A stretch of 64,000 nucleotides of DNA from Cercis canadensis (taxonomy: Eukaryota; Streptophyta; Magnoliopsida; Fabales; Fabaceae): positions 176,044 to 240,043 of the forward strand of contig QAOA01000876.1 in assembly GCA_003255065.1 (NCBI GenBank). The letters are read 5' to 3'. A program made the translations under genes and the position numbers. Below are positions 12,675 through 23,571 of the stretch, piece after piece. Each line of letters begins with the position of its first letter. The stretch's first letter is position 1. The notes beneath the pieces are model-generated. The model had not been told where the DNA came from and did no database searches. It worked only from the letters and a program-made list of their open reading frames with translations.

Positions 12675-15600
12675 ATGGAGTCCAATGGTCATAGGGCAGT
12701 AAAGAGAAATGATTATCTTGTTAAAGAAAATGGTGACTCCCATATGTCATATGTTGATGAAGAACTTGATCCTTGGACTGCATGGGCATACAAGCCTCGC
12801 ACGATTACATTATTACTCATTGGTGCATGTTTTCTTATGTGAGTGCTCTGCTGGAGAAATTATAGCCAAATAAGTAGATTGGTGTATTCTTTCAAACTTA
12901 GGAATTTGTGCCTTTAGTAATTTTATTAAGTTTGTTCCCACTTAAGTTGTTGTTTTGGGTGTACATGCTAGTTGGGCTAGTGGAGCTCTTGATCCTGAAA
13001 GAGATGCTTCTGGTGATCTTGTTACCTCTGTTAAAAGGTTTGGTCTTTTTTGTAAAATTAGTGTTCATATTGCTTTATCATGTTTAACATTTTACTGTTT
13101 GTTCCCTATGTTACCAATCCATTTGTCTTCTGTAGGGGTGTATGGGCAATGATTGCAGTTTTCCTTGCTTATTGTCTGCTGCAAGCTCCCTCCACGTGAG
13201 TAATCAGAGTGAATTTCTTGTTTATAATTTGATATTTTGCATTGATTCTTTGATCTTCCGGTTTACACATCTAATTTCCTAGTTTCTACTATTAACTGTT
13301 TTTAAGAATTTTATTTCAAACTTGGTCAGTTACTACTGACTTTGATTTTTTTTTTTTTTATTTTTAAATTAAGATTATAAATAAAAAGAATAATGCAATT
13401 TGTTCGCAAGTTTACTGTATTATGTTAGAGTCCATAACTGAGATGAAGTTGCTGCAAGTTTAATGGTAAGAAAAGTTAGATTTTTATTTATTGATTTCTT
13501 TGGAGAAAGAGAGGGGGGGGGGGGGGGGGNGGGAAGAGGGAAGATGACACATAAATAAAATTGTACTCTAGTCCTCCTTAAAGTTCTGCTAATCTAAGCA
13601 AACTGGGATAAAATGGACATAGATGCAGATTCAAGTATTGGGTGATTACTGTCTCTACACTGGAAATGATGATTGAGGAGTAAAAATAACAGTAGGGTTT
13701 TGGATTCAACTCGAGTTTTGTGGTAAAGTTATACATTGAGATCATTATCTTTGCTCTAACATTTATTTCTTTTTGTTTTCATTCAGGGTTCTTATCAGAC
13801 CACATCCTGCACTTTGGCGCCTGGTCCATGGGATGGCCGTTGTTTACCTTGTTGCCCTCACATTTTTGCTTTTCCAGGTTGATTGTTGTGTTTGAATTTG
13901 ACTCCTTATTTTCTGGTTGTGTGCTGTTGAGTCTCTCCCACTCTGTCAGTGTCTCTCTTTTGCAGAATTTGTGGATGATAAACACGTGGCTGTTTGTTAT
14001 TAGGTGCTCTGTTATCTATAATGTAATGAATGGGTACCAAGTACTAATGTAGTCTCATTTTTATTTTATTCAGAAGCGTGATGATGCTCGTCAGTTTATG
14101 AAGTTTCTTCATCCTGATCTTGGTATTGGTAAGGCAAGCCAATATTTTGTGTAACATTGTCTGGGATTAATTCATTGAATTGATCAGCTTGTTACCTCCA
14201 TATCCAGAAATCAGAAATATTTTGCATGACTTTGTGCAGAGCTTCCAGAAAGATCTTATGGTGCTGATTGTCGCATATATGTGCGTGAAAACCCTACAAG
14301 CAGGTTTAAGAATGTTTATGTATGATTTCTTCTTTCACAACTTACTTCCTCTTTCTCCTATGAACGTCATCTTGTTTTCGGCTATATCATACTTGGGTGC
14401 CAACAGCAGCTGATACTAGTTTTTTCCCCTTCCAGGATACACTTTTTGATGAGTTTGTTCCAGCTCATATTATTGGCTGGTGGGGGAAGGCTATATTGAT
14501 CCGTAATCAGCCCCTTCTTTGGGTGTTATCAATTGGTTTTGAGATGATGGAGGTTTGCACTTAATCTGATCTATAAATACCCTCTGCTGTTTCTTTTGCT
14601 TAGTGGTGGTCATGGTCTAGTTATTTCCTGAAGTCATGTTATTTTTACACTCCTTACATGTTTATAACACTAAGACTGTTGGAATTATCAGCTTACTTTC
14701 AGCCATATGTTACCAAACTTCAACGAATGCTGGTGGGACAGTATTATTCTTGATATCTTGATCTGCAATTGGTTTGGTAAGAATTTTGAATCCTTTTATA
14801 ATTTGGCTTGATTCGTAAGTTGCAAGATAGCATGTGGTTTTTATGTTGATGCATGAGCTTATTTGTTGTGTTACCATCTCGAAGATTATATTTATACAGT
14901 AGTCTCCAATTTGATTTTAATATTTTGTGGATGACATAAATTTAGACTTTGGAAACAGGGACAAGTCCCTTATATGCAGAATGCCTTTTCGATTTTAACA
15001 TCCTGTGGATGGTTCTTTACTGGTTAACAATATTTGAAAGTAGTTGATTTATATGAAAGAAAAGGTTTTAGATGAGAAGTATTTGGGTATTGCATGTATT
15101 CGTTCTATTTTGGATGAGAAGTATCAAGTTCTAATGCATATCAGAATTTTGAGATCTTTTTCATCAACTTTAGCACTTAGTACCTGCTGCATGATTCTGC
15201 TTTGCTCTTTGGTTAAGCTTTTATTGAATCCTTTTCTGCTTTTGTAATATGTTTTGAAATTTCCGAGGTTTGAAGTTTGAACATAGCAGTAGTAATTGGA
15301 CATGCACTTCTGCAATTTCTCACTAATCACTTGCCTATATGTAATTAGCACGTAATTACAGTTGTGTTTACACCAGTAAAACTTTTGGCACATCTGGTTT
15401 CTACAGTGTGTTTTGTGCACTTTAATGGTTCTTAAGGATCACCATCCATGTTGGTTTACGTTGGTTGTGACTGATAAACAAATGAATTGTTATGCTCTTC
15501 TGAGAATTCTCCTTGAAAACGAAAAAATAAAATAAAAATAAAAATAGTATAGTTGTTCTTGCTACTCTCAATTCTGTGATCTTGAATTAACTTTGCTTTA

Positions 15601-17016
15601 CTAGACTCTATTCTTGAATACATTTTTCTGATGATTTTCTTAAAAGGTGTTCTCTTTTGATTCTTAGTTTGAATTGTTAACACTGACATATATCTGTTTC
15701 TTCCCACCTTCAGAATGTCAAAAGAACCTAGGATTTTGAGTTTCTCTACTTTGTACCTCTCTTTTTCTATGTTGTTCTTCATGTTAAGATGTCATATGAT
15801 CAGAAATTTGTCACTTATACTGATTACTCAACATATCGATGAGCATGGATAAATTCATCTGTCCTTGCAATTTATGTCTTCTAGAGTTAAGAGTTGTTAC
15901 AGCTGATTGTAACACTTGGTTTGTAGTGCAGGTATTTGGGCAGGAATGCATACTGTTAGGTACTTCGATGGGAAAACATACAAGTGGGTTGGTCTGAGTC
16001 GTCAGCCTAATATAATAGGAAAGGTATTTTTTAGAGACCATGATTGTTTTCATCATCATATCTGTGTTTTGAATTGAAGCCAAATCATTCTGACCTGCAC
16101 GGTACACGTTCCTACTGGGTTGATGACTAATTCAGATTTTCTGATACCAGTTTTTTCTGAAAAAAATTATCCTCTGATACTGTTACAATAACTACTACAA
16201 TAATTTTCGCAGAAAAAAAAAAACCACAATAATTTCTTGTTGAAAAAGGATAAATCACCTCCGGCAATTTGTTACATAGTTATTTATTATTAGTATTGTT
16301 ATTAATTCATTATCATTGCTAAAGAGACTGAATGTGATTTTAAGGTGTTCTATGCCTGCTCTATCAGGTGAAACGAACATTAGGACAATTCACTCCAGCT
16401 TATTGGGACAAAGATGAGTGGCATCCATTGCTTGGACCATGGCGTTTTATTCAAGTGCTTACTCTTTGTGTTGTCTTTTTGACGGTAGAGCTCAACACAT
16501 TCTTTTTGAAGTTTTGTCTTTGGATACCTCCACGGAATCCAGTTATTATTTATAGGTTGATCTTGTGGTGGCTGATTGCAATTCCAACAATCCGCGAATA
16601 CAATTCATACCTTCAAGACAGGTACATTCTCCATGCCCAAAGAAAACATATTCCCTTGGATTGTAACATTTTATGGATGCATTATTCATTTTGCGAATTT
16701 TCCAGAAAGCCGGTGAAGAAGGTTGGAGCATTTTGTTGGCTTTCTCTTGCCATTTGCATTGTTGAACTTCTGATTTGCATCAAGTTTGGACATGGTAAGT
16801 TTCTTCATATTTATCAAATCTAGCATTGTAACATTTCTTGAATCCTACGTTATTCATTGACTACTTGAATCCTATTGTGTTTCTGCAGGCTTGTATCCTA
16901 AATCAATGCCTTTGTGGCTGGTAATCTTCTGGTCATCGGTTGGCATGGCCACTGTAACATTTCTGCTTGTTTGGTCTTGGCAACTGCATCGAAGTCTAGA
17001 GAAAAAGAGGCGATAG
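12675..17016 (+). CDS. PSS1: Phosphatidylserine synthase 1 (base-exchange type)
   Basis: Coding exons: 12675-12838, 12972-13037, 13136-13195, 13787-13877, 14074-14128, 14240-14319, 14436-14552, 14692-14776, 15932-16023, 16368-16621, 16706-16794, 16889-17016. They join to 1281 nt (426 aa; as I recall, Arabidopsis PSS1 is about 425 aa). The protein makes phosphatidylserine by swapping the head group of an existing phospholipid for serine in the endoplasmic reticulum. Family-typical stretches seen are '[20 protein letters not shown]', '[15 protein letters not shown]', '[20 protein letters not shown]', '[14 protein letters not shown]' and '[20 protein letters not shown]', followed by several membrane helices and a basic C-terminus. 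The pyrimidine-rich 5' leader (about 11055-11539) ends at 'gtaagt' and joins 12560, giving a 5'UTR intron of about 1 kb. Intron 8 is the longest (about 1.15 kb). Intron 3 holds a G-tract with an n at 13530. The start is the ATG matching the N-terminus of the family. Confidence 0.95.
13510..13534. repeat. Poly-G tract with ambiguous base, PSS1 intron 3
   Basis: About 18 consecutive G, an n at 13530, then more G, within an intron. This is typical of a homopolymer that could not be resolved in sequencing, so its true length is unknown. If real, it could form a G-quadruplex on the sense strand of the pre-mRNA. Confidence 0.7.
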
Positions 17017-18349
17017 TTTTACTATTTTGGTGCAATATTCTTTGATTTCTTTCTGATTTTTATGGGTATTCATATCCATCTGTGCTGTAAATACTATCAA
17101 CTTGATAATTGTAAATGTCTATTCTCTTAGGGTAGTGAGTGAATCACAGTTTCTTCAATCGGCGAATATTAGTTCCATCTAGCCGGTAGAGGGAAGTGCT
17201 TCTACTTTGAGGCTTTTGGATAGGTTTTCACCATTAGTGAATTGCCCAGTTTCTTCCCTATCTAGCCTTACAATGAAATCAATTTGTGTAATTTTCAGCA
17301 ATGAGTGAAATTTTGATTGAGATTACAATTGTCTATCATATCTCGATTGCCCTTAAACAATTTCTTGTGTTACAAGTTGCTGCAATGACGTGCTCCTAAA
17401 ATTGTGTTTGGAAAAAGATTTAGTCTTAGCATACGAAAATTGGCTCAAATGGGCTCAAGAATACTTTTACATTAAAACCAAACAAAATCTTACTATGTCT
17501 CAAATGGAATTCAATCCTAGTATATGGATTACCCAACATTCTACTATGAATCAGCCACGGTACAATTGTTATATACTATGAATCAGTATATATTTAGTAC
17601 TATTATTAAAGTCTCATGCTCAAACATTAATTTTGGTTTACGTGATAATATTTTATAATTATATATATTTTAATTTTTATAAGTTTATTAGAGGTAATAT
17701 AATATAAAATAATTTATCCTCTTTTAAAATCACACCCTATCTAATTTAATAAAATTTGAACATAAAACCTTGGTTGAAACTTTCTTTTTCTTTTTATGAT
17801 TACTTTTGGAGTCAGTACTGTAAATTGCTCTTAGATATAGATAATAGATTGGTGCTGCATGCATAATATTACAAAAACAAAAAATTAACACGTGAGGTTT
17901 GCATGCCACGTGGATTTGACCACCATTATTATCACGTGCTTCATTCATGTTTATTACTCTGTACTTTTGACACCAGAGACAGCTGGACTCGTGCTAATTG
18001 TCTTTTTGTCCCCCACCCCCTTCTTCATTTTCAATATTTCATTATTCGAATTACCACATTAAAAATAAATTAATAACAAAATCTAGATACCTAAAGGGAT
18101 AAATTGACTAAGACAATACAGTTTAAAAAATTATTTACTAAAATAGAATATTGTTCAAATTTTTTATACAAATAACATGACTATATTTTAAAGTAATGTG
18201 ACTCTTATAGTCACGCTAGTTACAAAATAACGTAACATTTTTCTTTACGTGCTTATCAATAATTTAATCAAAATTGTATTAATCGATAATTTTTTTTTAA
18301 ATTGTCACATTTATGTAAATACTTTGTAAAACTGTAGAGTTTTATCGCA
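17017..18349. other. Intergenic, PSS1 3' side
   Basis: Includes the probable PSS1 3'UTR (to about 17350). After that the DNA is AT-rich without a recognisable gene. Short frames at 17390-17581 (+) and 17730-17948 (-) have no family signature. Confidence 0.5.
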
Positions 18350-18491
18350 TATGTATCCATTTTTAACTCCTTACATAGGTTCCATAGATTCCTTCATATT
18401 CTTGTATGAGAAAATAGNCACATAGGTATCCATTTTTAACTCCTTACATAGGTTCCATAGATTCCTTCATATTCTTGTATGAGAAAATAGT
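18350..18491. repeat. 68-bp near-identical tandem copies around a single n
   Basis: The copy at 18350-18417 ('tatccatttttaactcct' to 'tgtatgagaaaatag') is repeated at 18424-18491, with the single n at 18418 between them. The two are essentially identical. The same pattern recurs at 39301, 44728 and 58272, which points to two overlapping contig ends placed end to end rather than a biological repeat. Confidence 0.85.
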
Positions 18492-19514
18492 GACGTAGCC
18501 TAATTACCTTAATCTCATTAATATCTGGAGAAAATCTATAAATATGTGAAATAATGTGTAAGATTTGAATTACACAAATAAACTTAAGTGAGTTACATAA
18601 AAGTTTATGTTAGTATAAATTTGGCTTAAATAAACTCATGGTCCCTTTAGTTTGTCGAAAGTTACAATTTAGTCCTTTATTTTTCAATTTCAAGAATCAA
18701 GTCCCCGAAATCTTAATTTGAAGCAATTAAATTCAATTCATTACAGTTCATCAACTAAGTTAATGGAGATATAGAAATGGCCCACAAAATGTATACGAGA
18801 CAGCCACATGTAATGAAATATTAGAGCGTGTGAGGGTCAATTATTAGTTATTATAGCATATTTTGATTATATTACATTTAAAATGTTGTGACAATAACTT
18901 GAAGAAGTGTTACATTTTAGGAAAAAATGTGTACCACCCTGTTCAAAATGTGACAAGTTTAGACAAATTTAATTATATTATGAGAGGAGACAGACCAATA
19001 TGCCTATTGTATTTATGAGAGAAACAAAAATTGTATTTTATTATGGGAAAATTCAGAATCTTTATTTTTTATTTAATCGACCATATAATCAATGCCTATG
19101 TGAGCATAGCAAAAAAAAAAAAAAATGCCTATATCTGATGGAAAATTAATGGATGAATTAATACGATTTTTGGGATTGATATGGCTAAACTAGGTTGACT
19201 ATATTCATGAGATTTCAGTATTCTTTGAAGTCATATGAGAGCTTAACATGTAGACATGATTAGGCTTCTCTAGAGTACCAATATAGATTTTATAATAAAA
19301 TAACTACAATTTAGTACAACTAAATAATCACATTTGCACTATTTTCATGAATAAAATAGAAATATGATACACACAATGGGAATTGTTGCCCCTTTATAAT
19401 TTTTTTTTCCCAATGATTTCTATTGAGCTTTCCCATTTCAAGCATGTTGTTTTGGGCAAGGATTTCTTGCTAAAATGCATATCACTTCCCCATAGCTACT
19501 TGCATATATATAAA
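18492..19514. other. Intergenic between repeat and FATB-like gene
   Basis: AT-rich, no gene recognised. The stretch at about 18630-18750 ('ggtccctttagtttgtcg', 'tacaatttagtcctttattt') resembles the generic arms of foldback MITEs of the type found at 31950-32490, but no boundaries are visible. The last part, near 19380-19514, probably includes the 3'UTR of the minus-strand thioesterase gene. Confidence 0.4.
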
Positions 19515-21735
19515 TTAGTAACTAGAAAATGGCATTGTAGGGATATTCCTCTTCCATGTAGTCCTCCCTCTGACAATTTCCTCAGCCTTTTTTTCTCCTT
19601 TGGCCTGCAAGAGATGTGTATACCTCATTGGCCTCTCCTCAAGATATGCTAGGACTCCATTTCCCTTGATAATTTCTGATGCAAACCCATTGAGTAGGCT
19701 TGTGTTATAATCTTGTTTCACTATATCATGAAGCACTTCATCTTCTTCTGGTTCACATAGTGATTGAACTATATCTGAGCTTCCACACTCCCTTCTGAAT
19801 TCTAGTGTGATATCAGATAATTGGTTGCTCTCTAAAACTTGATCTGGGATTGTCTGCAAAAGGAAAGAAAAATAGATGTTCAGGCAAGACAAACTTTATT
19901 TAAAAAAGTGGTATTTTTTATTATATTTTATGTGTTTGGTTGGCTATCCCAAAATTGTACTTGCACTTTCAATATGAAATGTAAAAATTGAAACTTTAAT
20001 TTGAAAAAGTTCAAAGTTAAAACTTTTCTTGAAGATTGAGTATATTGTTAGTAACTTATTTACCTCTAACATCCATCTTACATACTTGACATTGTTAACA
20101 TGGTGATTCATGTCCAAATCACTTCTCTTGGGCTGCAAAGTGGACAAAGGCAATGAGTACTTGTGTGCTCTTTTAAGCTGTGGAAGAGTGAAAGGAGCAA
20201 ATAAGGGTAATGCTGCTAATGCAGAATATGGCTATATACCTGGAGGTCAGAGTTCATGTATTTTGCATCTTTGTCCAATTTGACAATTTTTTCATGTGCA
20301 TCTTCCTTAATTGCTTGCTTCTCTATAAACCAAGGAAAAATTTCATCTTTAACTTCTACTGGGATTTTTGAGAGGCGCCTTGTTTCTCGGTTCATCATCA
20401 CCCATGTACTGTTTGATAAAAAGTCTCAATCGGTAAATGGATAAAGGGTGAAACAGAAGAAAACTTGAAGATTGTTGGGGTGGAATTTGCCTTGATATAT
20501 ACCTTGTTGCACGAGCGAAAACGAGGCCTGTGGCTTTGCTTCTGATTAGCCAATCACGCCGCATTCCATTCTTCCCTGATGCTCCAACCCATGTGTCAAT
20601 TTCAGCTACCTCTCCCCTGCCACAGGTTATCAATTTCAGTCTTATAACAAGATAAGACTTGGTAGGAAAAAATGAAACTTCATTTAATTGTAATTGAGTT
20701 TCTATTTTCTGCAGATTTTTGCTCAGTTTATGGCTAGTCACAATCTTTTCTCACTTTAAAATGTTCTTAATTATATGTTTAGTTGAGTTTGGGAAGGCCA
20801 AGGTGGATTAAAAATTTTAAATGTTGTGCAGTAAGAGGAAATTTCTATGTACATATTTGGCAGTATATGTGCCTACATATTTGTAGTTTTCTGCTGCTAA
20901 AAGGGTATAGGACAAAAGATCTTGATAATGGAGATAATTCCTAGGAGCATATTCAAGACAATGATGCTATTAATTGCTAAGTAGTAATTGTCTTGTGTGG
21001 GGTGAGAATTTCTGAATTTCATTCTATCTTGAAAGGAAAACTCATTGGAATTTAAAATCATTCTTGTCATTGTTGTGATGATAACTATAGTGGATAGAAC
21101 TTACCAGATGGGATAGTAATCAACTTGAACTTGCATTCTTGAGACAACCCAAATGAGATTGTTCTTCATCATTCCATGTGTAGCACCAAATCCATCACCG
21201 AGCAATCCAGACATCCATACATGATTCAATGCTGTTTCCTGCATGTAATCATTAACCCATTTTCTGTAAAACTCTAATCAATGAAGCCCTCGTGATTTTT
21301 GTGCAGAAAACTTGGTAAAACTTAGTGAAGTATTCATATCTTGAACTTGTCCATTAATTTAATTACCTGAAGGAGATTGAGGATGCTCTCAAGTGTTGCA
21401 GTTTTATCAGGGCCAACTTCATAGGACCTAATAACCACAGTTTGTCTGTATCCAACTCCACCTTCAACTATTGCCCCCTGGCGATAAGGATCAACGAGTT
21501 GCTTCTTTGTTGGAATATTTTGGCGTTGGCCATTTTCAGCAATCGAAGCAACTTGACTGACAGTGCTATTTGCTTCAGCTGGGTGGCTGAGTGAATCAAT
21601 CTTAATTGGGGACCTGAAACTCCCATTAACTTTGATGCTGCTGTTTGGTTGTTGCTTATTCATGTCATGGTTTTCCCTCATGGAACAGCACCTTACAAGA
21701 GAGGCAGAAGCTGGATATGCCAAGCTAGCAGCCAT
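19515..21735 (-). CDS. FATB-type acyl-[ACP] thioesterase, plastidial (divergent)
   Basis: Exons on minus: 21367-21735, 21105-21238, 20503-20616, 20240-20408, 20064-20132, 19515-19853; 1194 nt, 397 aa. The enzyme hydrolyses acyl-ACP in the plastid stroma, ending fatty acid elongation and releasing free acids for export. FATB-type stretches are 'RSYEVGPDKTATLESI', 'LLGDGFGATHGMMKNNLIW', 'SGKNGMRRDWLI' and 'WVMMNRETRRLSKIP'. Catalytic residues by family alignment are D269, N271 and H273 (in 'SDLDMNHHVNNVKY') and E307-C308 (in 'LEFRREC'); the H-to-E spacing of 34 equals that in known FatB enzymes. The N-terminus (Ser/Ala/Asn-rich, about 60 aa) looks like a transit peptide. Unusually, the hydrophobic 'LPDWSMLLAAIT'-type anchor of classical FATB is absent and the H after N271 replaces the usual Q. 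Substrate length is not predictable. Confidence 0.92.
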
Positions 21736-23230
21736 TCTCTCTCTTGTATTTTGTTTTCTTCTTCTGATATGGAGGAGAGAAGTTAGAAAAGGGAAATGGG
21801 CAATGAATTTCTTTTTATGGGTAATTTAGGCGGAACTGCCAAAGGAAATCTTAAAGGTTGAGGCAAATAATGTGAACCTTGTCATAGAGCTGACATTTCA
21901 AAGAGGATCTTGGTGTTCGCTGAGGAAATTAGTTATAGTTGTCACAGTTAAGAAGGAAACGCCCTAGAAGTTATCGTTGAGGCAAATTTAACAAAAGGGT
22001 AGTTAGCATGCCTTTTTTTGTCTCTTCAATGGGTTTAGTGAAAAGTGCAGAGACGAATGGATTTTTGAAACTACAATAACTGACATGATAAATTGTCTTC
22101 TTTCATAACATGGATTGGAACTTTTCCAATTGTTCAGCTCTATAAAATGCTTATTATGGACAAGAACAATAAAATAGGGTATATACAATTTAGTCTTCCT
22201 TTACCCTTTGTGAAAAGTGCACAGATGTGCTTAGGTTTTACCTCTTAATATTTGTCATCAGTTTTGGGACTTTTCCAATTGGTCAAAGCTCTGGATAATA
22301 CTTAATATGCACAAGGACAATAAAACATAGTGCATACACGTTTCTCTAGAACTTGACATCAGAATAAGAAGCAAATTTGTCTTCCTCTACTCTTGGGTGA
22401 AAAGTGTACGCATGCTTAGGTTTTACCTCTTTAGTTTTGTGTACTCGAGGGAACAATTAGGAAGTAGAGTAGTGTTATTTCCAAGGATGAGAAAGTCAAT
22501 ACTGGAAAATTTCTAAACGGACCCCATATATAAATGGTTTGGAATTTTGCCATGGGAGAATCAGAATTTTCTTGGCTTTATTATTTTGTTTGATAAGTGG
22601 GAGATTATGACAAGAACAAGGAGAGAATCAAATAAAAAAGCTATAGTTAACGTTTCCTTCCAATGCCAAGCTTAGGAAGTGAAATTCAGTCAAGTACTTA
22701 TTTTGTTGTCATCTTTTCAAGTGACACTTTGCAACGATTCTTGGACTTCAACTAATAGCAGGCCCTTGTCATAGGCTAGCTCATCTCCTCTTCTCTCAGT
22801 CCCTCCCCGGAAGAGAAAAATTGAACCTCCTCTTTCTGTTTGATCTTCCTGAGTATATTCATACTATTTTGCAGAGCATCTAATGGCCTTCTAACCCATA
22901 CGCATTTGTTAGTTTTTATTTATTTTTTCTTTTTGGTACTAAAAAATTTAAGGTGAAGAGAGGCTATTCCATTCCAAGGCCAAGACATTGCCACAAGCCT
23001 TAGTGAAAGTTTATAGTGATACTTACAGATTGCCTACCAAATGAGGACTGCTAGCAGAGAGATTTACCAGCTAAACTAACCCTCCAGCAGTTAACACATT
23101 TGTTAGTTTAAAATTGTACAATAATGATAAAGCAACTGAGATATAAGGATTTTGTATAAGATACTTTCCATGTAGATTAGTTATAAATATCTAAACAAGG
23201 AATTGGTGGCAAAAGCCTTTTTTTTTTTTN
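21736..23230. other. Upstream region of the FATB-like gene
   Basis: Contains the promoter of the thioesterase gene. A degenerate duplication is present: 'ggaacttttccaattgttca' near 22117 is echoed as 'ggacttttccaattggtca' near 22268, and 'gcttaggttttacctctt' occurs near 22228 and 22411. Around 22925-23095 a stretch ending 'ctaaccctccagcagtta' looks repeat-derived. No gene recognised. Confidence 0.5.
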
Positions 23231-23262
23231 GGGGGGGGGTGGGTGGTGGTGGTGGTGGGGTT
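23219..23262. repeat. Poly-T / n / G-rich tract (potential G-quadruplex)
   Basis: A T-run is followed by n at 23230, nine or more G, then 'tgggtggtggtggtggtgg'. The plus strand has enough G-runs for a quadruplex. The n at the homopolymer border says the run lengths are unreliable. Confidence 0.6.
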
Positions 23263-23571
23263 CACTTGAAGAGAAAAAAAAAACTAGAAAGCAATTATAT
23301 GACCACTGTTTTCACTATGGGACATGATACATCAGGTCTTGGCAAGGAAATTACAGTGAAGAATAGCACCTTCTCAGCAGCAGATGCAGCTACAACTAAA
23401 ATTTCTAATCTCTTAAAATAATTGGTATCTATCCTTAAAGGATCTAGCATATGTTATAAATTGACATATCCTTCCTTAAACATGGCTAATCTTGTCAGAC
23501 TTTGGAGTCACACCAAACACATGTCAAATATGAAGGCACTAGTGGTTAACTGGTTACGTCCCTCAAGTGTT

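Noticed and set aside
14553-14701. Using the acceptor 'tttcag' before 'ccatatg' for PSS1 exon 8
   Set aside because: It breaks the frame and loses residues; the upstream 'atcag' at 14691 gives '[16 protein letters not shown]', matching the family.
16368-16823. Independent 151-residue plus-strand protein
   Set aside because: It is exon 10 of PSS1 read on through intron 10 into exon 11 and intron 11; the splice sites restore the family sequence.
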